A DNA stretch of 64,000 nt from Iris pallida (taxonomy: Eukaryota > Streptophyta > Magnoliopsida > Asparagales > Iridaceae). Below, piece after piece: positions 57,076-64,000 of the stretch (its first letter is position 1; each line of letters begins with the position of its first letter). Below the pieces are notes generated by a model. That model had not been told where the DNA came from, made no database searches, and saw nothing but the letters and a program-made list of their open reading frames with translations. The stretch is taken from NCBI GenBank assembly GCA_029216955.1, contig JANAVB010006998.1:1807800-1871799 (forward strand), read 5' to 3'. Both the position numbers and the translations under genes were made by a program.

Positions 57076-59013
57076 AGAACCCTTCGTCTGAACAGAACTT
57101 GGAATTCTCACCATTTATCGATAAAATAAATACAAGCATTCTGGTCATGCAGTAATCTGGAACAGGATCAGGGCAAGACTAGACTGGTTAGACTCCATCC
57201 AATCACTTCACGGCCAAGCAAGAATTACGGCTTGATACTTTAACTAACTAGGGTTGTCACAAGCCTAATTACTAACAAGATGCAGTGAGAATCTTCCACA
57301 GCCACAAGCCCTGCAGACATCCAGGTTACCCGGGTTAAAAGATTAGAGTTGAATTCAGGTGGGTACATCGTCCAGGAAATGAATGTACCCTTAGGTAACT
57401 TGAAGGGTGCAACACATGACAGTGTGCTGGAAATGTGCCCTACTCGACGGCAGGCTACAGATCCCAAGGCGTGCCCAGGTAACGGGATTGCCTGTAGCTG
57501 GAAAATCTCGTCATGACTAATGTATTAATCTAGTTATTAGCCTTAGTACATTTTACTAGGTTCTCCTGACCGTGGTACTCAGGAGTCCCTGCCCTAGACA
57601 TGATGCAAGACAGGACTGGTTTATTTATACAAACACAATCGTCCACGGTGTCCAGATTAATTATATAGGTCATGTCATGTCAGGTAGCCGTCGTAACAGG
57701 TATTCGAGATAATCATGTCAGGTTATCATGCCAAGTGTACTTGTCAGGAGTGCGCCACGATGGGCCACTATCTGGTCATGTCAGGTTATTATGTCAGGAG
57801 TGCACCACTACGGGTCACTACCACGTCATGCTCAATTATCAATTCCAAACATATCAAGTAAATTCGTAATTATCAAGTTCAGGATAAAAGGCGTAAGGAT
57901 ATAAAATGGACGTTAAATATCAAATAAAATATTAATATACAGGGCAATAGAAGATCCAAGGTAATCAGGCTACGCTCAGGTCAGGCTACGCTCAGGTCAG
58001 GCTACGCTCAGGTCAAGCTACGCTCAGGTCAGGCTACGCTCAGGTCAGGCTACGCTCAGGTCAGGCTATGCTCAGGTCAAGCTACGCTCAGGTCAAGCTA
58101 CGCTCAGGTCAAGCTACGCTCAGGTCAACGTATGTAAGACATACGCTTCCAAAAAGGCAGCGTATGTACTCCATACGACTCCTCATCAAGGCAGCGTATG
58201 AGGTCCATATAACTCTCTTGTCAAGGCAGCGTATGAGGTCCATACGACTCCTTGCCAAGACAGCGTATGAGGTCCATACGACTCCTTGCCAAGGCAGCGT
58301 ATGCAAGACATATGCATCCAAAAGGTAGCGTATAAATCGGACTTCGCTGCGCTAAAGAGCGTGCGCAACTCAGTGGCGTAAGCTAAAAAGCTCGCGCACT
58401 GCTCACTGTCTTCTCTAAATCAGCAAGAACTCCATGGTTTGAACCCAAAGCTTCAAAAGTCCATAACTTGGTCAAAATAAGTTCAAATCTAACTTTTCAA
58501 AGGTCAAAATTGGGTAGAATAAAATTCTCTAAAACATGGAACCATCAAAACTTGAAAACAAAGAAGTTTGATAGATCAAAACCACCAAAATCCAAAAATA
58601 ACTAATTTCTATATCTACAAAAATTAAAGCCTCAAAATGGAAAATGACAAGTTCTAATGTGTCTTAAAAACATGAGGATAAGCTAATAGAACAATAAAAA
58701 AGGGCTCTCTTTTGGAAGCAAGTTGCACTTGCCTAAGGGGTGTTCTTGGTTGGTGGTCGGTTTAATGGAGAAGGAAGAAGAGATTAATGAAGTGAGAGAA
58801 GAAGAATAGGTAATAAATATGAGTGGTGGTGGTAGGTAGGGGGTTCACCCCTTGGTTCATGATGAACCAAGAGCAATCCCAAACCGAACCAAGCCAACCC
58901 AAACCAAGAATAAACCAAGCCCAGGAAGGAAATTAAGCAAGGAAATCATGCAATACAAGAATAAATACGTACACGTATTCTAGAAATACGTAATACGAAC
59001 CACAGGCATTACA
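57076..59013 (-). repeat. 5' LTR of element B, truncated
   Basis: It matches 40500-42663 but lacks the terminal 740 bp or so, including the U5 hairpin. It has 10 copies of the 16-bp unit (57968-58125), 6 copies of the hairpin repeat (58127-58330) and the near-palindrome at 58718-58733; it ends GGCATTACA at 59013. Confidence 0.9.
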
Positions 59014-59018
59014 AAATC

Positions 59019-59131
59019 CAAGTCACGATAAAGAGCATTTAATGATCAAAATTAATTAAATAAAAATGAATTATCGATAATAATTTATTTTGAAAATAAA
59101 AAATAAATCTCGAAAATTCAGGGGGCTTACA
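59019..59131 (-). repeat. 3' LTR of element E, first 113 bp
   Basis: The minus strand starts TGTAAGCCCCCTG directly after the purine tract TAAGGTGGGTAGGA (59132-59145). It is separated from the rest of the LTR (35626-39765) by element B. Confidence 0.8.
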
Positions 59132-61702
59132 TCCTACCCACCTTATAAAAATTTTGTCCTCAAAATTAAAATCATCCAATAGGTCAAGCTAAAACATGCA
59201 ACTGCTTTGGCTACAGTACTCAATCTGCTACATTTTGATCACCTATACTGTTTTTCTCTATAATCATTTGGTTCAGCTTCAACAAGCTTCTTCCATAAAA
59301 AATATGTCATTTTACCCCTTAAAATCTTCATATCAATAAGAACCTTTACATATACTCTAAAATATAGGTCATCCTCGAGATACGTATATATATATCAACA
59401 ATGATTGGCCATCAACAAAAATTCCAATCTCAATAGCAATTTGTTTGTTTCCTTATCCCGTCCTAAGTATCTTTATTCTATTAATCACAAGCTCCATAAA
59501 ATTACACATTCAAAACCTATTCTTGGCATTGAGCCTTCTCTCTTTTGCTCAAAAACTCCTGAATATAAATCCTCAAATTCAAACTCTTAATTCATTTACC
59601 GAATTATTTTATTACCTATGTACATATGTCCATGTTTTGTTCCTGCTATCTTCCGATCTTGCATGCAATGTTATCTCCTTCTATTTCATTCCATATATCG
59701 ATCTATCCTCCAATCATAAGTAAATGGTTTATAGATAACCAATAATCACTTGGTAATCAAAGTCTTACAATGTTCAACCCTCGAATCTAAGCACAAGATT
59801 CTAGTCCTAAATCCGTAGTCACAAAATATAATATTTCATTACACCTTCTTAGATACCTTAAAATCAATCTATACTATCAAACTAATCATTTTTAATGGTT
59901 TCAAAGTCCACTATAGTCAGTCACTCATATCTGTCCTACAAGCTTAATCCAATGAATCCCCAAGAAAAATATACTCATCACAATCACACATTAACATATT
60001 ACAGTTACACTACATAATCTGTTAACAAAGTTTGGCTATTTCAGTCATCAATTAAATATAAGGAAACAAAGACCTAAGACTGGGTCGAGCAATCCATATC
60101 AATTTTCGGACAAGGTAAGGGTCAAGCAAGACAGAAAAGATTGTCGAAATATTTCCAAGAATAGTACGAGGCTAAACGAGATGCATAGGACGTAGTCGAA
60201 GTAAAATTCAAGAACCATATACCTTCGTAATTATGTCACATGAAGTTACTATCGTGCTAGTGTGCATCTGGCTGCGATTAACTTCCTTGTTCCATAATAC
60301 GACGGATGGTTGCAGTGCACAGCTGCCCCGCCAGATAATATAGGTTCCTGAACTTAACTTGGCCAAATCCGTAAAATATTTTCAAACATTTTTTTTTTTG
60401 CAAAATAAAGGAGAAGATGTTAGTCAAAATGCTTAGGGAGTGGTCCAAGTAAAATTTGAGAACATATTTAACCATGATACCGTTATCCGAAGTCATGCCT
60501 CGCCAGTATCTCTCTGGATGCAAACTCCCGATTCCGTAATACAAGGATAAATTACCTTTCGAACTTTTCTTGAATCAATCTATGAGGCACTTTCAACAAT
60601 TACCGAAAGGACAAGAAGAATTATCCAAGAGGCTAGCGAAGAAGAGTTTAGTCAAATCATATGAAAGATGGAACACAAAACAATCCTGTCGAAAAAATTC
60701 TAGTTAGGCTGTAGATAGACAGAGTTAACCAAGACAGGAAAGAATGATGATAAAAATTTGTTCTTGTTCATCCGGTCATAACGAAGTGATCTGATTTAAG
60801 ATACAGTCTGATAACCATACACGTCTTCCTGAAATTATGTTGCCAGAATTTTGTTACGCCAGTAAGCATAGCTGCAATGAACGATGGAGTCCATAACTTG
60901 GGTATACACCCTATAATTATATCATATAGATTCCTTACCATGCCAACCGGTATGGCTGCAAGAAAATCTAAATTCCATAACAGGGATAGTATATCCAACA
61001 TCAGGCTCCACGTCCCTGTCGTGCTAGCTAGTATGACTGCGATAAATTCTAAACTCCATAAATAAAGTAGACATTTATCGTTCTCATCGTCCGCATCAAA
61101 TATGCTTATCAGGATATCTTAACTCAATTCATAAAAACTAATTTTTGTTACAAAGTCAAAGTCAACAACGAACGAACATCAAGATTCAAAATTCAACAAC
61201 GAATCAAGGATAAGTAGATGGAAACTAGCGAAAATAGATCCCGAGGTAGGGTTTAGAAGAAAATTCTCAGGAGATGTCCAAAGGTACTATCTAGGTCAAG
61301 ATAAAGGAAATTATTGGAATATAATCTAAAACAATCTCAACCTGATATGAGACTGGCAATTCATATTCTCGTCTCAACCTAGAAGATATATAAGTCCAAC
61401 TTATACCTTCTCTCTGGGATCCAAAAGAAAGAATGAAGTTTGATACGGACAATATTTCAAAAATCAAGACGAATAGAAATAAGTGGGAAAAGATTTGAAA
61501 AGCTTTCGAAATAAGATTCCCAAGGATCATCTCTGGAATCTACCAAGAGTTCCTAATATGTGACTGAGTACCAAAATCCTAAAATGTTCCATGACTCAAC
61601 CTTAATCCTAGGACAGGCTCGTAGTAGTACAGATAAGCTCAAGTACCACCATGACTTCGTATTAATTGCAAAGACTGACCTGCATGGACCACCACAAAAA
61701 TG
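59132..61702 (-). other. Internal region of LARD E, non-coding, with degenerate repeats
   Basis: 2,571 bp between polypurine tract and leader. Frames are short (under 100 codons), with no gag or pol motif on either strand. About five degenerate copies of a segment with GCTGCGAT... and ...CTCCATAA occur near 60257, 60495, 60855, 60936 and 61018, two or three preceded by a matching ATTATGTC/ACCATA segment. The end next to the 5' LTR (about 61670-61702) resembles the leader of A and C (GTGGTGGTCCATGCAGGTC on the minus strand). Confidence 0.7.
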
Positions 61703-64000
61703 TGACACGACCCGTACCTGGATATACGGGTACGAAGACATGGGCCACACCCAGCCTATGCCGCAGTATCGGCGGTAGTGCACTGTCAAGTACCCGATAC
61801 TAACTATAACATCTAAAGATCCATAACTATAAAGGTACTCATATCACATGACAAAAACTAAGGAAGATAAGACAAGAAATAATAACAATATCACTAGAAC
61901 AGCTAGAATCTACAAGGATCATATAAGACCACGATAAAATAGAGGAAACAATAACAAAACTAAAACAACCAGACCTAGAACTACTGAGGGACAACTCACG
62001 GTGAAGAATACCGAGAACCACCCCAGCTAGCAACATCATATATTCCGAAACTGAGGGCACAACAACTCCTAAAATATTGTCAGCATATCCAATCAGGATG
62101 GAACGAGCACAAATCTCAAATAACAGCTCTAGTTAGACGATATTAAAAATGTAGCAGTAAATAGATAGAATATATAAGGAATCACGAAATGTACATGTGA
62201 GTATCATGGCAAGGTAAGCTATAAATCTAGAGCTAGAACAAGGCAAGTAAAACTGATCATGGCATGTACAAGAATCAAAATCACCTATCTAGGTATGTGA
62301 GTACTAGCTACAATACGTGGCCGGCTTGGGAACTTGTACAATAGTTACGGGCCTGGCTAACCATACGTGTGGTGTATGATCAACACTCACAATGAATAGG
62401 TGCACAAGGGGTGCACAATAGGCTTTGACCACATATCTACACTAATACTCCCCGTCCCCCGACTAGTATAGTAGATCCAACCATGACACATCATGACGTG
62501 CGATTCTCTGAGAGGGTAGCTAGCCTTCGCAGGAATCGTGTCTATACAATGCACAAGGAAGAGCAAAGACTTGCATAATATATACCAAAGAATACCAGGA
62601 ATAACATCTTATGATGGAATCCAGAGAAATACCAATCCATATGAACAATGTGTTAAGAGAACAAGGATATCAACACTAAATACAAGAAACATAGACGATA
62701 TCATAAAATAGAAATATTATCAGAGAATATACTCGTCTGTGATGTGATGGATAAGTCGACTGAGTCCAAGAGCAGTGCCTCGAGGACCTATAGATGGAAT
62801 ATTGTATCAATATAAGGGTTTGGAAGTAAAATCAAGTCATACTAAGTCAAACTAGGTCAAGGCAAGTCAAAGCAGGTCAAACTAGGTCAATCTAAGTCAA
62901 CGGTTGACATACAGTTGACTTTTGGTCAACTGGTCAACTCTGGTCAATTCTAGGTTAAACTTGACTAACGTTGACTAATAGTTGACTTCGGGTCAACTGG
63001 TCAACTTCGGTCCAGTTCTAGTCAATTTTAGGCTACGGTTGACTTCCGGTTGTCTTTTGGTCAAAATAGTCAACTGTGGTCAACCAAGGTCAAAACTAGT
63101 CTAACCTAGGTCAATGTTGACTCTACTTCGACGTTCAGTCAAAATAGTCAACCATGGTCAAATAGGGTCAAGACTAGTCTCTATAAACATCTACAAGGTC
63201 AACACATTCAATTTCAGTGGTTGTGAAATCACTGGAATCGATGGATCTCAAGATACAACAAAAGAAGAGATTATAATAATTGGGTGAAAGCCTACAGATG
63301 TTGTCGGATGGTAAAACAACCATGTCCAGAATGGTCAAATTAGCTATGATAGCCTATCCATAAGTCCAATTTGGACACAGGGGCAAAAAGGTAATTTCGG
63401 GTCAAAATAGTGTCCGTGTCGAACCCACTTTATACCGAAATAAAAGTCCTCAAAATCTAGCAAAATATATGTCCATGAATCCAAAATGAGGATACTAGCT
63501 CAACGGTATATCCGGAATTGGATTCCGATGACCCGATCTCAAAATGACACGTTGCCCCGGATATTGGTATCCGACTTGCACCGAAATGCATGACGGAACC
63601 AATCTCCACTAAAACCTAGAAAATTATATGTCAACGAGTCCAGAATGACGATACGAACTCAACGTTATATCCGGTATTGGATTTCGATGACCCGATCTCA
63701 AAATGATCCGTTGACACGGATATTGGTATCCGACTTGCACCAAAATACGTGCCAGAACCAATACCCACTAAAACCTAGCAAATTATATGTCAACGAGTAT
63801 AAAATGACGATACGAACTCAACGGTATATTCAGAATTGGATTTCGATGAGCCGATGTCAAAAAGTTTCGTTGACTCGGACCGTGGGGCACACGTTGTACC
63901 GAAATGCGTGCCCGGGCCCACGTCCTCCAAACTAAGCAAACATTATATGAAAATATGCCAAAATGATGCCATGAGTCTACTGGTGGTGTCAAAAATTTAA
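61703..64000 (-). repeat. 5' LTR of element E, partial (window edge)
   Basis: It aligns by eye with 35626-38000 over its whole visible length. It includes the TTGAC cluster (62840-63180) and 159-bp units (63488-63960). The inner end is TGACACGACCCG with the hairpin partly decayed. The remaining 1.9 kb or so lies right of the window. Confidence 0.88.

Larger units (their letters stand above)
39766..59013 (-). mobile_element. Chromovirus B (Tekay/Del-like), split by element A
   Basis: Minus-strand element inserted in LTR E with the 5-bp duplication AAATC at 39761-39765 and 59014-59018. The 3' LTR is 39766-42663; pol is 42823-43979 plus 54131-55759; part of gag and protease is 55717 to about 57075; the truncated 5' LTR is about 57076-59013. 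Gag is fused directly to LTR sequence at about 57075, so the U5 end, primer site and gag N-half (about 740 bp of LTR plus several hundred bp) were deleted after insertion. Confidence 0.93.

Noticed and set aside
60768..61001. A 77-codon hydrophobic minus-strand frame in the interior of E as a possible envelope-like or membrane protein
   Set aside because: Too short, isolated, lies over the degenerate repeats, and no companion frames; consistent with chance in AT-rich DNA.

Overview
The window looks like repeat-dense intergenic DNA from a large plant genome, probably an angiosperm. Almost everything I can identify is LTR retrotransposon sequence. I see no convincing host gene, no tRNA or rRNA gene and no CRISPR array. 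The plant call rests on the lineages: a Tat-type Ty3/gypsy element with a second, archaeal-type RNase H and a tRNA-Arg-type primer site; several chromodomain (Tekay/Del-like chromovirus) elements; and a copia-like solo LTR. All coding regions are interrupted by stops or frameshifts, so this is a graveyard rather than an active cluster.

Layout. (1) 1 to about 15,960, minus strand: Tat element G. From right to left it has the 5' LTR, primer site, leader, gag, protease, RT, RNase H, second RNase H, integrase, a 3' UTR with a dispersed short repeat, and an antisense extra ORF at the left edge. Its gag is split by element D (7817-13804, TSD TCGTC), which is a two-LTR remnant around a piece of a third family, F. 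(2) About 16,073-25,141 and 35,334-35,625, plus strand: a decayed element H (LTR, perfect iMet-type primer site, no readable coding). It hosts solo LTR I (19930-24931, TSD GATTC), which hosts copia-like solo LTR J (20874-22209, TSD AATAT), and chromovirus C (25142-35333, minus strand). (3) 35,626-64,000: a LARD-like element E (minus strand) with LTRs of about 4.25 kb and a 2.57 kb internal region without recognisable coding. Its 3' LTR is split by chromovirus B (39766-59013, minus, TSD AAATC), whose integrase is split by chromovirus A (43980-54130, plus, TSD CCGAG). The insertion order is therefore E, then B, then A; H, then I, then J; and G, then D.

The most unusual signals are in the LTRs, not the coding regions. 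Each non-copia LTR family whose U5 end is visible (A-D, E, F, H, I) has a small hairpin 10-15 nt from its U5 end; the stem sequence differs between families while pairing is kept. Most chromovirus LTR families carry a near-palindrome GGCAAGTRCAMCTTGCC soon after the likely promoter. Each family also has its own private minisatellite or motif cluster in a broadly similar interval: ATGCGGCT arrays, a 16-bp unit, a 15-bp unit, 159-bp units, and dense TTGAC (W-box-like) clusters. The LARD E keeps the polypurine tract and post-LTR leader of the coding chromoviruses, suggesting it was mobilised in trans. No percentages or ages are given because alignments could not be run.
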